Below, piece by piece: positions 1-7,544 of a DNA stretch of 32,907 nt. The stretch spans positions 1-32,907 of the forward strand of contig NZ_NRSJ01000052.1 of assembly GCF_016584085.1 (NCBI RefSeq). The letters run 5' to 3'. Both the position numbers and the translations under genes were made by a program. Source of the stretch: Halochromatium glycolicum (GTDB taxonomy: Bacteria; Pseudomonadota; Gammaproteobacteria; Chromatiales; Chromatiaceae). Below the pieces are notes generated by a model. The model ran no database searches. It was not told the DNA's origin and worked only from the letters and a program-made list of their open reading frames with translations. The stretch's first letter is position 1, and each line of letters begins with the position of its first letter.

Positions 1-13
1 GGTCTTTTCGCTC

Positions 14-77
14 GCCTTCTTCGTCGCGCCGCCGGTCACATAGCCCGGCTATGCTCCCGGCGACGCTCCTCGAAGGC
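14..77. repeat. Long imperfect hairpin, REP-like
   Basis: The core is a perfect 7-base inverted repeat, CATAGCC (39-45) and GGCTATG (47-53), around one central C. It sits inside GCCGG (31-35) and CCGGC (57-61), symmetric about base 46. Farther out GCCTTC (14-19) can pair with GAAGGC (72-77). The arms are too regular for chance, and there is no T-tract, so a terminator is unlikely. It looks like an intergenic repeat of the REP or palindromic-unit kind; copy number in the genome cannot be judged from here. Confidence 0.55.
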
Positions 78-343
78 AAACGACAATCCTGCGCAATTCG
101 GTACGAGCTTTTCCGGCAATCGCCTAACGACGGTGACCGTCAGCATACAGCGTCCGCCTGAGGTTCGCGATGTTGCTCAAGCGAGGTGGCGGCCAGCCCT
201 TAAGGCCCAGCTCGGCGCCCGCTGCGCGGGGACAGGATGCCCTGCGTCGATCGACGAGGCTCGGCTGCTGGACGCAGGCGCGGGAGTCGGCGCCTCTCGG
301 AATGCCGCCGCGCCGGCTTGGCCGGCAGGGGCCGCGCTTAGTG

Positions 344-414
344 GCTGTCCGTTTTCTACTTCCCGATGATCGCCCAACGCTGGCTCGTAAATCGGGAAGA
401 AGTTGATGGACAGC
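344..414. repeat. Inverted repeat with 24-base arms
   Basis: The left arm (344-367) begins GCTGTCC and ends CTTCCCGAT; the right arm (391-414) begins ATCGGGAAG and ends GGACAGC. The outer 7 and inner 9 bases match perfectly and the middle 8 mostly do not, all symmetric about base 379 with a 23-base centre. No T-tract follows on either strand. The pattern of conserved ends with a diverged middle could be a protein-binding dyad or two facing insertion-sequence ends left by a deletion. It lies immediately 3' of the phosphatase gene. Confidence 0.5.
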
Positions 415-417
415 TTC

Positions 418-2517
418 TTAGCGCCAGCGCGACTCGGCCTCGCGCCGGGTGAAGGTCAGGAAACGGCCGTCGGCCATCAGCTGGCGGATGCGCCAGGGCA
501 GGCCGTCCGGGTCCAGCTCGACCACGCCCACCCCGCTGCCGTTGAGCAACCGCCGGCCGGGGGCTGAGCCCTCGGGCTTGCGCGGGATGACCCGCATCCG
601 CCGCCGCCGGGTCAGCCAGTTCAGCGGCGAGTTCGGCGAATAGAGCCAGCGGTTGAGACGGTCGAGCACCGCCAGCAGCCGGTCCGGGAAGGCGTTTCGC
701 AGACCGCTGCTGCAGATCTGCCAGATGTCCGGGCCGCGCTCGTGCCCGCGCAGCTCGATATCGTAGACGAACGAGTAATGGACATCGCCCGAGAGCACGA
801 CGAAGTGCTCGGGCGTCTTCGGATGGCGAAAGATGTTCAGGATCACCTGGGCGGCACCTGGATGTGCCATCCAGTTCTCGGCGTCGACCAGCAGCGGTTT
901 GCCGAGCCAGGTGAACACCCGCTGGATCGCCTCGATTAGCTTGACGCCGAAGATCGGCGCCGGCGAGACCAGCAGCACGGCCGGATGACCGAACAGCGCC
1001 TGCTGCAGATCGGTGAGCGCCTCCCAATCCATCAGCCCCGACGGCTGCCGAGCACTGATCTCGGAGCGCCAGCGGTGGGTGCGTGAATCCATCACCACCA
1101 GCGGCGGCTCGGTCGGCCATTGGAAGTGCCATTGGTCGAACCGATGCAGGCGCTCGATGCAGTCGTCGTGCGCGGTCTGGCCGGGCTGCGCGAGCGCGCG
1201 GCGCACCGAGTCGAGCAGCACATCATCGAAGGCCTCGGGCCGGTTGCCCCAGCCCTGGTTGATCAGATAGCCGATCAACGCATTGCCGATGATGCGGCGC
1301 GAGAACGGGTGGCCATAGGCCATCTCCTCCCATTCCCGGCTCAGGTTCCAGTCGTCGGTGATGTCGTGATCATCGAAGATCATCGCCACCGGCAGATGCG
1401 CGAGCACGCGCCGCACCGCCGGCAGATCGGCGATGAAGGCCTCGATCTGCGGGCGCTCGCTCGCGTAGAGCCGCCGCGAGCGCCGGTTCAGCTTGTCCGG
1501 CGGGTCGAGGCGGATGCCGGACCAGACCGCCGGCGACCACACCAGCAGATACATCGCCAGCACCTCGCCCAGCGTGATCAGGTGATTGTGGGCGTTGGCG
1601 GTCGTGAACACCGGCTTCTCGACGCCGCCGAACAGCAGCTTCAGCACCGACTCGCTGTGGGCGTGCCTTGGTAGCAGGCGCTCACGCCGGTAGTAGCTGT
1701 TTGGATGTGCATAGAGCCGATTGCTATCGGCGAGCCGGGTCTCGCCTGCGAGTGGCTCCACCGGCAGCCCGAGCCGGACGATCAGCTGATGGATCGCCCA
1801 GAGCATCGGGCCTGCGACATCGTCGGCGTAGATCTGGTCGCCGGTCAGCACCAGCATCGACGGCCAGGACGGCGGGGCGTCGTCGGCGTTGCGGTCGGCC
1901 GGCGCGCTGCGAGCGGTCGCGGCCCTGTCCGCCTTATCCCTGTCCGTTTTAGCCCTCTCCGGCTCGGCGCTGCTGGTCATGACGCTGCCGGTTGCGACGC
2001 GGCCCGTGCTGATCGCCAGCCGTTCACGCAGCAGCCGGTCCGCCTGCACGAGCCCGTCGCCCTCGTCGTGGTGCGGTTTGCGGCAGGAGCCGTGGAGCAG
2101 GGCGCTGATCCGGCTCGGCAGCCGGAAGCCGGGCCTGCGCTGGCCGGGGTAGGCGAGGTCGGGCGCCCAATCCTGCCAGGGGCTCCAAGGCGCGTCCTTC
2201 GGCGCCAGCGGCTGCACCGCGAGCTCGTAGCCGATCCAGCGATCCCGTGGCAGCGGGTGATCGAGCGGTAGATCGATCAGCAGATAATGCAGGTGCTCGC
2301 CGGCCGGCAGGTGGCAAACGGCTGTGTTGTCGGGCGCGAGCGTCCAGCGTTGTGGCGCGTCCTGGCCCTCCCATGCGAGCGTCAGCGCGATGCGGCAGGG
2401 GGTCCGCGTCGCGAGCCAGAGCGTGATCCGCTCCGGCAGCAGCCGCCGCAGGATCGGGCCGGCCAGCACCAGCGGGAGATCATCGGCCTCGGTCACGCTC
2501 GCGCAACCGGTAACCAA
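418..2517 (-). CDS. PhoD-like metallophosphatase
   Basis: Predicted metal-dependent phosphatase or phosphodiesterase of the PhoD-like superfamily. Metal-ligand motifs appear in order: GSCRKPHHDEGD, LTGDQIYADDV, FDDHDITDDW and, near the C-terminus, SGDVHYSF. The protein is about 690 residues and has no signal peptide, so it is probably cytoplasmic, unlike classical Tat-exported PhoD. The first start is a TTG 7 bases after the bolA stop; a GTG at 2496, giving a start MTEADDLPLV, fits the family N-terminus equally well. A low-complexity charged insert (roughly residues 180-220) interrupts the domain just before LTGDQIYADD and is encoded partly by a 15-base tandem repeat. The gene follows bolA closely on the same strand and is probably co-transcribed. 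Substrate unknown. Confidence 0.85.
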   Translation of the reverse strand: MVTGCASVTEADDLPLVLAGPILRRLLPERITLWLATRTPCRIALTLAWEGQDAPQRWTLAPDNTAVCHLPAGEHLHYLLIDLPLDHPLPRDRWIGYELAVQPLAPKDAPWSPWQDWAPDLAYPGQRRPGFRLPSRISALLHGSCRKPHHDEGDGLVQADRLLRERLAISTGRVATGSVMTSSAEPERAKTDRDKADRAATARSAPADRNADDAPPSWPSMLVLTGDQIYADDVAGPMLWAIHQLIVRLGLPVEPLAGETRLADSNRLYAHPNSYYRRERLLPRHAHSESVLKLLFGGVEKPVFTTANAHNHLITLGEVLAMYLLVWSPAVWSGIRLDPPDKLNRRSRRLYASERPQIEAFIADLPAVRRVLAHLPVAMIFDDHDITDDWNLSREWEEMAYGHPFSRRIIGNALIGYLINQGWGNRPEAFDDVLLDSVRRALAQPGQTAHDDCIERLHRFDQWHFQWPTEPPLVVMDSRTHRWRSEISARQPSGLMDWEALTDLQQALFGHPAVLLVSPAPIFGVKLIEAIQRVFTWLGKPLLVDAENWMAHPGAAQVILNIFRHPKTPEHFVVLSGDVHYSFVYDIELRGHERGPDIWQICSSGLRNAFPDRLLAVLDRLNRWLYSPNSPLNWLTRRRRMRVIPRKPEGSAPGRRLLNGSGVGVVELDPDGLPWRIRQLMADGRFLTFTRREAESRWR
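1923..1967. repeat. 15-bp tandem repeat inside the phosphatase gene
   Basis: Three consecutive 15-base units (1923-1937, 1938-1952, 1953-1967) share the core CCCTGTCCG or CCCTCTCCG. The period is a multiple of three, so the frame is kept; it encodes part of the Lys/Asp/Arg/Ala-rich insert in the phosphatase. The same period occurs in bioH. Confidence 0.6.
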
Positions 2518-2523
2518 ACAACC

Positions 2524-2847
2524 TTAGCCTGCGGCTTTTGAGCCGCCGAGACACTCCGGCGAGGCCGGCGCGGCGCCGCCGCCCTTGTCGAACCATTCCT
2601 GCGGCGTCCAGGCATGGATTGCGAGCGCGTGCAGGCCGCCGGCGAACTCGTCGCGCAAGGCGCCGTTGATGCGCCGATGGCGCTGGATCGGTTTCTCGCC
2701 GTCGAACGCCTCGCTGACCGCGAGCACCTTGAAGTGCGACTCAGCCCCTTCCGGCACATTATGCATGTGGCTCTCGTCGATCACCTCGAGGTGTAGCGGG
2801 CTCAGCGTGCTGCTCAGGGTCTCTTCGATGCGGGCTTTTCGGGTCAT
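2524..2847 (-). CDS. bolA: BolA family protein
   Basis: BolA proteins partner monothiol glutaredoxins in iron-sulfur cluster handling and in E. coli also affect morphology and stress responses. The 107-residue product has the family pattern: an N-terminal helix MTRKARIEETL, then LEVIDESHMHNVPEGAESHFKV, then the strand and helix around RHRRINGALRDEF, followed by the typical HALAIHAWTPQEW. Upstream in-frame codons would add 33 residues unlike the family, so the ATG at 2847 is preferred. The conserved His in SHFKV, a possible cluster ligand, is present. It lies directly upstream of the PhoD-like phosphatase with a 6-base gap to that gene's TTG. Confidence 0.9.
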   Translation of the reverse strand: MTRKARIEETLSSTLSPLHLEVIDESHMHNVPEGAESHFKVLAVSEAFDGEKPIQRHRRINGALRDEFAGGLHALAIHAWTPQEWFDKGGGAAPASPECLGGSKAAG

Positions 2848-3074
2848 CTCGGCTGGTCTCTTAATGGATTCTCGCTTGGCGCCGGAGATAAGGACGTTTG
2901 CGCGGCTGCCAAGCCCGCGGACCAGGCTGCGCTGATCGTTCGTCACATCATGCTACGATGCGCGACATCAGGTCACCGTCAATATCGAGCTGCCCCTTCG
3001 ACGCTGGTAACGCCCTTCGGTGCCGAGCGTGGAGGATGATTCGGCTCGCCAATGCTGAGCCTGTGCAAGGGCCG

Positions 3075-3620
3075 TTACTGCAGCAGCGCTGCGATCGCCT
3101 CATGCCCCTGCTCGCGGGCATGGTCCGCTGCCGTTTTCCCCTCGAAATCCGGCAATGTGGTGTCAGCGCCCTGTGCCAGCAGCACCTCGACCGCTTCCCG
3201 GTGGCCGCGATGCGCGGCCCAGATCAACGGTGTATAGCCCTGCGTCTGCTCTTGTGCGTCAATCATTGCGCCCTGCTCGAACAGCCGTTCGATGATTGCC
3301 GGATGGTTGTTGGATGCTGCCAACAGCAGTGCCGTATAGCCACCCTGGTCGATCGCATCGACCTCGGCGCCTGCCGCCAGAAGCCGCTCGACGGCGGCCA
3401 GATGGCCGTTGACGGCCGCCTTCATCAGTGGGGTCCAATCGCAGCTGTTGCGGACGTTGGCATCGACGCGTTCCCCGAGCAGTCGGTCTATGGCCGACAG
3501 GTCGCCCCGCTCGGCGACGCTGAGCAACTCTTCGGCTTGTTGCTCTGAGTTCGGAGCGTCGCTGCAACCGACAACAAAGAGTGAGAACAGTAAGGGTGCC
3601 AAAACGGATCGATTCGTCAT
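3075..3620 (-). CDS. Ankyrin-repeat lipoprotein
   Basis: A 181-residue predicted lipoprotein: the short signal peptide MTNRSVLAPLLFSLFVVGC ends in a lipobox with Cys19. The mature part is almost entirely ankyrin repeats; four or five units are visible, with cores such as DWTPLMKAAVNGH, GYTALLLAASNNH and GYTPLIWAAHRGH, followed by a last partial KTAADHAREQGH unit. Ankyrin stacks bind proteins; the lipid anchor places it in the periplasm on the inner or outer membrane. Asp follows Ser at +2/+3 only weakly, so sorting is unclear. The partner is unknown. It is the first gene upstream of bolA on the same strand but 227 bases away, so it may be a separate unit. Confidence 0.85.
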   Translation of the reverse strand: MTNRSVLAPLLFSLFVVGCSDAPNSEQQAEELLSVAERGDLSAIDRLLGERVDANVRNSCDWTPLMKAAVNGHLAAVERLLAAGAEVDAIDQGGYTALLLAASNNHPAIIERLFEQGAMIDAQEQTQGYTPLIWAAHRGHREAVEVLLAQGADTTLPDFEGKTAADHAREQGHEAIAALLQ

Positions 3621-3742
3621 GGGGTAAGCACCTTGGTATCTCTCCGGGTCCAGATGGCGTCATCTTTCGACAAATGGCATCTTTGCTCCCATGACAAGAC
3701 GCAAGCTTGACTAGTCCTATCAGGGGAAGTGGAGGCCATCGC

Positions 3743-4009
3743 ATGCAGCTGCTTGGTGTTTTGATCGCGATCTCGCTCTTGCTCCTCGCTGGGCTCGGAG
3801 TTACGGCACTCTTCATGGCGGGTCGCAGCAGTCATTCAGCCAACGAGGATGATCCAGACCCTAATCCTCAGGGCCGGACTATGACCCGGTATTTGGCATG
3901 CTTGCGAGATCTGCCATGCCGCAAGTTGCTGCACCGACCACTCAGCGTGCGGTCCAGCATTTGGTGCGGTCGCAGCGCACGCGTATCTCACGGCGCTTCA
4001 CGCAGCTGA
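3743..4009 (+). CDS. Small single-pass membrane protein (hypothetical)
   Basis: Not recognised. An 88-codon frame starts at an ATG preceded 7 bases earlier by a strong GGAGG (3731-3735). The first 25 residues form one hydrophobic helix (LLGVLIAISLLLLAGLGV and on), followed by a polar Asp/Pro-rich patch (NEDDPDPNPQ) and an Arg/Cys-rich tail. The tail overlaps the 3' end of the minus-strand gene at 3942 by 68 bases. The good start signal and clear membrane segment argue it is translated; the odd tail suggests the true frame may have been shorter. It does not match CcoS despite a similar size and helix. Confidence 0.4.
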   Translation: MQLLGVLIAISLLLLAGLGVTALFMAGRSSHSANEDDPDPNPQGRTMTRYLACLRDLPCRKLLHRPLSVRSSIWCGRSARVSHGASRS

Positions 4010-4832
4010 CGCGATGGACCTCGGTGCCTGCATCCTCGGCGATGAGCACTGCCCCGCTTTCGGTCAGTCTGCACCCGTGCGCAAGAGCCAGCCGCTCGGC
4101 CTCGAATGCCCAAACACCAAGGCGTGGCTCGGTTTGGGGACTACCCGCTGCTGATCTGGACGATGTCTTCTGCTCTGCTGCGCCGTCCGGTGGATGCGGT
4201 TGCGGTGCTCCGGCTTTGGCTGCCTGCGGGCGCTCCGCATTGAGCCGGTGCAAAGGAATCTCGGTTTCTGAGTCGGCCTCGTGGGTCGCTTCCGGCTGAT
4301 GGGGTATCCTCGATGCGATGAAACGCTGCCACTGGTCGCTCAGCGACTGCAGCGACCGCTTGAGGTGCTCGCGGTAGCGGTCAGTGATATCGGCCGACCA
4401 GGCGCGGGTTGTATCAGCCCGCCAGACCTCTTCGGCGCGGAGCTCGACTTCGGCACCACGGGCGACGCGGCTGAAGCGAGCATCAATCCGCAGGAGGGTA
4501 GGCTCGCCAGCACGGGCATCGGCCGGGCCATCCGTTGCCGGCCGATCCAACGGCGTCTCGAGGGTTACGAAGTTACGGCCGCTGGCAGCAAGCCGCCAGC
4601 CTTTGAGCAGAGCTGCGTCAAGGGCTAACGCCTTCGCGCGCGCGACGGTGGCCCCATCCAAGTGCGTCACTGGGACGGTTTTCGGCTGGGCACCCAGATT
4701 TCCGATGAGGCTAAGCAGCAAGGCGAGCATGAGCAACGGTCTGCGCCCCGCGAATGACTGCGATCGGGGCGGCAGCCCAGCCTTGCCAGGTGTTTCCGAG
4801 CGATGGTGCGAGTAGCGCCGGCCTAGGTTCAA
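3942..4832 (-). CDS. Secreted Cys-tail paralog B (unknown function)
   Basis: Not recognised as a named family. It is a diverged tandem duplicate of the next gene upstream. Shared parts are an N-terminal module (RAKALALDAALLKGWRL matching HARLLAMGMAQSKGWRI), a middle stretch with a Tyr/Arg helix, a variable Pro/Ala linker, and a C-terminal module GVWAFEAERLALAHGC...ESGAVLIAEDAG..VHRVSC...VRCDRTKCW with four cysteines. A hydrophobic segment LLMLALLLSLIGNLGAQ looks like a signal peptide, without a lipobox. The chosen TTG overlaps the upstream stop (TTGA at 4829-4832), suggesting coupling, but gives a long n-region; ATGs at 4862 and 4730 are alternatives. Probably periplasmic and co-expressed with its paralog. 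Confidence 0.7.
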   Translation of the reverse strand: MNLGRRYSHHRSETPGKAGLPPRSQSFAGRRPLLMLALLLSLIGNLGAQPKTVPVTHLDGATVARAKALALDAALLKGWRLAASGRNFVTLETPLDRPATDGPADARAGEPTLLRIDARFSRVARGAEVELRAEEVWRADTTRAWSADITDRYREHLKRSLQSLSDQWQRFIASRIPHQPEATHEADSETEIPLHRLNAERPQAAKAGAPQPHPPDGAAEQKTSSRSAAGSPQTEPRLGVWAFEAERLALAHGCRLTESGAVLIAEDAGTEVHRVSCVKRREIRVRCDRTKCWTAR

Positions 4833-5803
4833 TTCGCCTGTCGGCAGATGCCGCCTTGGCATTGCAGCAGCAGATTCTCGCCATTGTCGCACTGAACCTC
4901 GTGCAGCTCGAATGGCGGGGTGGTATCGAGCAGGACTGCGCCGCGTTCCGAGACGGCGCAGCCGCGCTCACGCGCCGAGGCCTCGGCATAGAAGGCCCAG
5001 ATGCCGCGTCGGCGCTGCTGGTCGAGTGCCAGCATTTGGTTCTCGGCGGGCTCGGTGGCGTCGTTGCTTGCAAGCGCTGAATCGGCCGCATACGCGGTCG
5101 AGGTCGTCGAGCGTGGGATTGCGAGCGGCTCGCGCGGTGGGCTTGCGGCAGCCGCGGCTGCCGCTGTGGTCGTCGAGGTAGGGGGCCGCTCGTCTCCCGG
5201 GCCAACTCGGTCTTCGGTGGCTGTAGTCGGCTGGGAAGGGTCCTCAGCATAGGCTGTCGTACCTGATCCCGTTTGCACGGCGCTGTCAGGATCGGGCGGG
5301 ATCGGTATCTTGGACGCGATCCGTTCTCGATTCGCTAGCCAAGCCGACGCAAGTGCGTTCAGTGATATGAGTAGCTCGTCTTGATAATCGGCCGTGTAGT
5401 CAATCCGCTGCGCAGCGTCGGTGCCTGGGTTTGTGATGACATACGAGCGTAAGCTTACGCGGACGCCGTCACGATGCTTGCTGAAGTGCGTCTCGACCTG
5501 TAGCTTCGGCTCAGCTGTAGCGCCCTCTCCGCTGAGGAGCCGGGCCTGCGGTGCATTCGCAGAAAGGTTGCGCTCAAGCAGCAGATGCTCGGCCTCAGCT
5601 TCAGCGATTCGCCAGCCTTTGCTCTGGGCCATGCCCATAGCCAGCAGTCGAGCGTGCTCGATCCCTCCCCCGGGGAGGACGATCTCTGCCTCGCTAGCGC
5701 TCGCTTGAGGCAGCCGTGATGGTTGCGACGCGCAGCCGGCTACTACGAGAGCGGTGCAGACGCTCAGGAAGAAGATCAGCAACCGATGTTTCAACTGCGT
5801 CAA
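4829..5803 (-). CDS. Lipoprotein Cys-tail paralog A (unknown function)
   Basis: Not recognised as a named family. The product has about 324 residues, starting at a TTG preceded by a strong GGGGGA (5806-5811). The lipoprotein signal ends LVVAGC, so the mature protein is membrane-anchored in the envelope. An N-terminal alpha/beta module (about residues 40-165) contains GMAQSKGWRI and DYTADYQDELLISLNALASAW; a low-complexity Thr/Ala/Pro linker (about 175-265, with a run of eight Ala) follows; then a C-terminal module GIWAFYAEASARERGC..SERGAVLLD...LHEVQC...LLLQCQGGICRQAN with four cysteines. The same modules recur in the gene downstream. The even, matched cysteines suggest disulfides. No neighbour reveals the function. 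Confidence 0.8.
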   Translation of the reverse strand: MTQLKHRLLIFFLSVCTALVVAGCASQPSRLPQASASEAEIVLPGGGIEHARLLAMGMAQSKGWRIAEAEAEHLLLERNLSANAPQARLLSGEGATAEPKLQVETHFSKHRDGVRVSLRSYVITNPGTDAAQRIDYTADYQDELLISLNALASAWLANRERIASKIPIPPDPDSAVQTGSGTTAYAEDPSQPTTATEDRVGPGDERPPTSTTTAAAAAAASPPREPLAIPRSTTSTAYAADSALASNDATEPAENQMLALDQQRRRGIWAFYAEASARERGCAVSERGAVLLDTTPPFELHEVQCDNGENLLLQCQGGICRQAN

Positions 5804-6087
5804 CTATCCCCCACGCGAGCAAGGTTATCCAGCCAGGATCGCATCCCAGTTCCGACGCATGCTAGCACAATCGACTGTGCCGGCCGGCTCACGAGTGCAA
5901 GCGGTGCCGCGCATTGAGTCAGTATCGTAAAGAACGATCCCCCGAATTGTGGACAATCCAGCGCTCCTTTGGGCACCATTGACCACATCGCGGCGCGCTT
6001 GAGGCCGCATCGACTACGGGCCAGTGCGCCGACCGCTTGTACGGCCGCGGCTCGGATCATAATCGACCCTGATCGAGGAGTTGGGTG

Positions 6088-6570
6088 ATGGCAAGTGGCG
6101 GCGTCAATAAGGTCATCCTGATTGGTAATCTGGGTGCCGATCCTGAGGTGCGCTACATGCCAAGCGGCAGCGCGGTCGCGAACCTGCGCTTGGCGACCAG
6201 CGAGTCCTGGCGCGACAAGACGACCGGCGAACAGCAGGAGCGCACCGAGTGGCATCGCGTGGCGCTCTTCGGCAAGCTCGGCGAGATCGCAGGGCAGTAT
6301 CTGCGCAAGGGCTCGAAGGTCTACATCGAAGGCAAGCTGCGGACCCGTAAGTGGCAGGGACAAGATGGCCAGGACCGGTATACGACCGAGATCATCGTGG
6401 ATATCAACGGCACGATGCAGATGCTCGATAGCCGCGGTGGTGGCGGTGGTGGCGGCGGCGATGCGGACTTTGGCCGTGCGCCTGCGGCTGGCGGCTCCAG
6501 CCAGCCGGCTAGTCAATCCGGGCCGCCGCCGGCAGCCCCTGACGATTTCGATGACGACATCCCCTTCTGA
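6088..6570 (+). CDS. ssb: Single-stranded DNA-binding protein
   Basis: SSB coats single-stranded DNA in replication, recombination and repair. The 160-residue product has the OB-fold start MASGGVNKVILIGNLGADPEVRY, close to the E. coli protein, a conserved TEWHRVALFGKLGEIAGQYL core, a Gly-rich and Pro-rich disordered linker (from about residue 118, including eight consecutive Gly) and the protein-recruiting acidic tip DDDIPF. The ATG at 6088 is preferred over an in-frame GTG three bases earlier because GAGGAG (6075-6080) is 7 bases away and the protein then aligns with the family. The 284-base region upstream separates it from the divergent lipoprotein gene; uvrA, the usual divergent neighbour in enterics, is not there. 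Confidence 0.97.
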   Translation: MASGGVNKVILIGNLGADPEVRYMPSGSAVANLRLATSESWRDKTTGEQQERTEWHRVALFGKLGEIAGQYLRKGSKVYIEGKLRTRKWQGQDGQDRYTTEIIVDINGTMQMLDSRGGGGGGGGDADFGRAPAAGGSSQPASQSGPPPAAPDDFDDDIPF

Positions 6571-6641
6571 ATCAGTTCTGCCGACATCGATGATGGTGTA
6601 CCACCCCAGAATCTGTCGGATCGGACGAGTTGCTGCAATCC

Positions 6642-7544
6642 ATGATTGATAATCCTCGTATCCTGCTCATCGGTGCCGACGGTCAGGTTGGCTGGGAGCT
6701 GCGTCGAACCCTCGCTCCAGTGGGGCAGGTGATCGCCGCCTCGCTGGCCGGGCAGGACGGACCGGCGGTCGATCTCACTGATGCGGCCTCGCTGCGGCGA
6801 CTGTTCAATGAGACAGCGCCCGATGTCGTGATCAACGCGGCGGCCTATACGGCCGTTGACAAGGCCGAGAGCGAGCCCGAGCTCGCTCAAGCGATCAACG
6901 GCGATGCCTTGGGGATCATCGCTGAGCTCTGCGAAGCGCCGCGCGTTCCGGTGATCCATTACTCGACCGACTTCGTGTTCTCCGGGGTGACTGATCACCC
7001 TTATCGAGAGGATGATCCCGCCGAGCCGAAGAGCGTCTACGGTCGGACCAAGTTGGCTGGCGAGCGGGCGCTGCTCGAGTCGGCTGCACCGGCACTGGTC
7101 TTTCGCACGGCCTGGGTCTACGGCGTCAGGGGCAGCAACTTCCTTCTGACGATGCTGAACCTGTTCCGCGAGCGGAGCGAGCTGCGTATCGTCGAAGACC
7201 AGATCGGGACGCCGACCTGGAGCCGCATGCTGGCCGAGGTGACGGCTCAGATCAGCTATCGGCTGCTGCATGGCGATCTCGATATCGAGCAGGTGAAGGG
7301 CCTTTATCATGTGACCGCAGGCGGGGCGACCTCGTGGTACGGCTTCGCCGAGGCGATTCGCGAGGCGACGGGAAGCGACTGCCGGCTGAATCCGATCCCG
7401 ACCAGCGAGTATCCGGCGCCCGCGCAGCGTCCCGCCTACTCGGTGCTTGATACCGGTCATTTTCGCCGAACCTTCGGCTTGGCGCTGCCGGATTGGCGGC
7501 ACTCGCTCGCGCTTTGCCTCGCCGATCTGCGTGCGTTCCGTTAG
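6642..7544 (+). CDS. rfbD: dTDP-4-dehydrorhamnose reductase
   Basis: RmlD/RfbD reduces dTDP-4-dehydrorhamnose to dTDP-L-rhamnose for O-antigen and other surface glycans. The 300-residue protein shows the Rossmann nucleotide-binding start ILLIGADGQVGWEL, the substrate region INAAAYTAVDKAE, a YSTDFVFSG strand, the catalytic YGRTKLAGE (Tyr-x-x-x-Lys of extended short-chain dehydrogenases), and RTAWVYG. TTG (6630) and ATG (6642) starts are both in frame; the ATG fits the family. No other rml gene is in the window, so the pathway must be completed elsewhere. It follows ssb by 71 bases. Confidence 0.93.
   Translation: MIDNPRILLIGADGQVGWELRRTLAPVGQVIAASLAGQDGPAVDLTDAASLRRLFNETAPDVVINAAAYTAVDKAESEPELAQAINGDALGIIAELCEAPRVPVIHYSTDFVFSGVTDHPYREDDPAEPKSVYGRTKLAGERALLESAAPALVFRTAWVYGVRGSNFLLTMLNLFRERSELRIVEDQIGTPTWSRMLAEVTAQISYRLLHGDLDIEQVKGLYHVTAGGATSWYGFAEAIREATGSDCRLNPIPTSEYPAPAQRPAYSVLDTGHFRRTFGLALPDWRHSLALCLADLRAFR

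Larger units (their letters stand above)
1..417. other. Gene-free left edge with two inverted repeats
   Basis: No open frame here has a recognisable product or a convincing ribosome binding site; the frames of about 60-80 codons overlap each other on both strands and look like GC-rich noise. The stretch holds a long imperfect hairpin (14-77) and a separate 24-base-arm inverted repeat (344-414), both listed below. The rest (about 80-340) is unexplained; it could be decayed mobile DNA or the edge of a feature that begins outside the window. Confidence 0.5.

Noticed and set aside
1120..1674. 184-codon plus-strand frame inside the phosphatase gene
   Set aside because: Antisense to the conserved PhoD-like domain; composition typical of a shadow frame.
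3743..3880. Possible CcoS (cbb3 oxidase maturation) protein
   Set aside because: Similar size and helix position, but the family's FFWAVRSGQFDDL-like segment is missing and no cco genes are near.
6037..6063. ssb promoter TTGTAC with CATAAT
   Set aside because: Spacer of 15 is too short for confidence.
5800..6516. 238-codon minus-strand frame across the ssb upstream region
   Set aside because: Mostly antisense to ssb; the part over the intergenic region has no start signal or family match.
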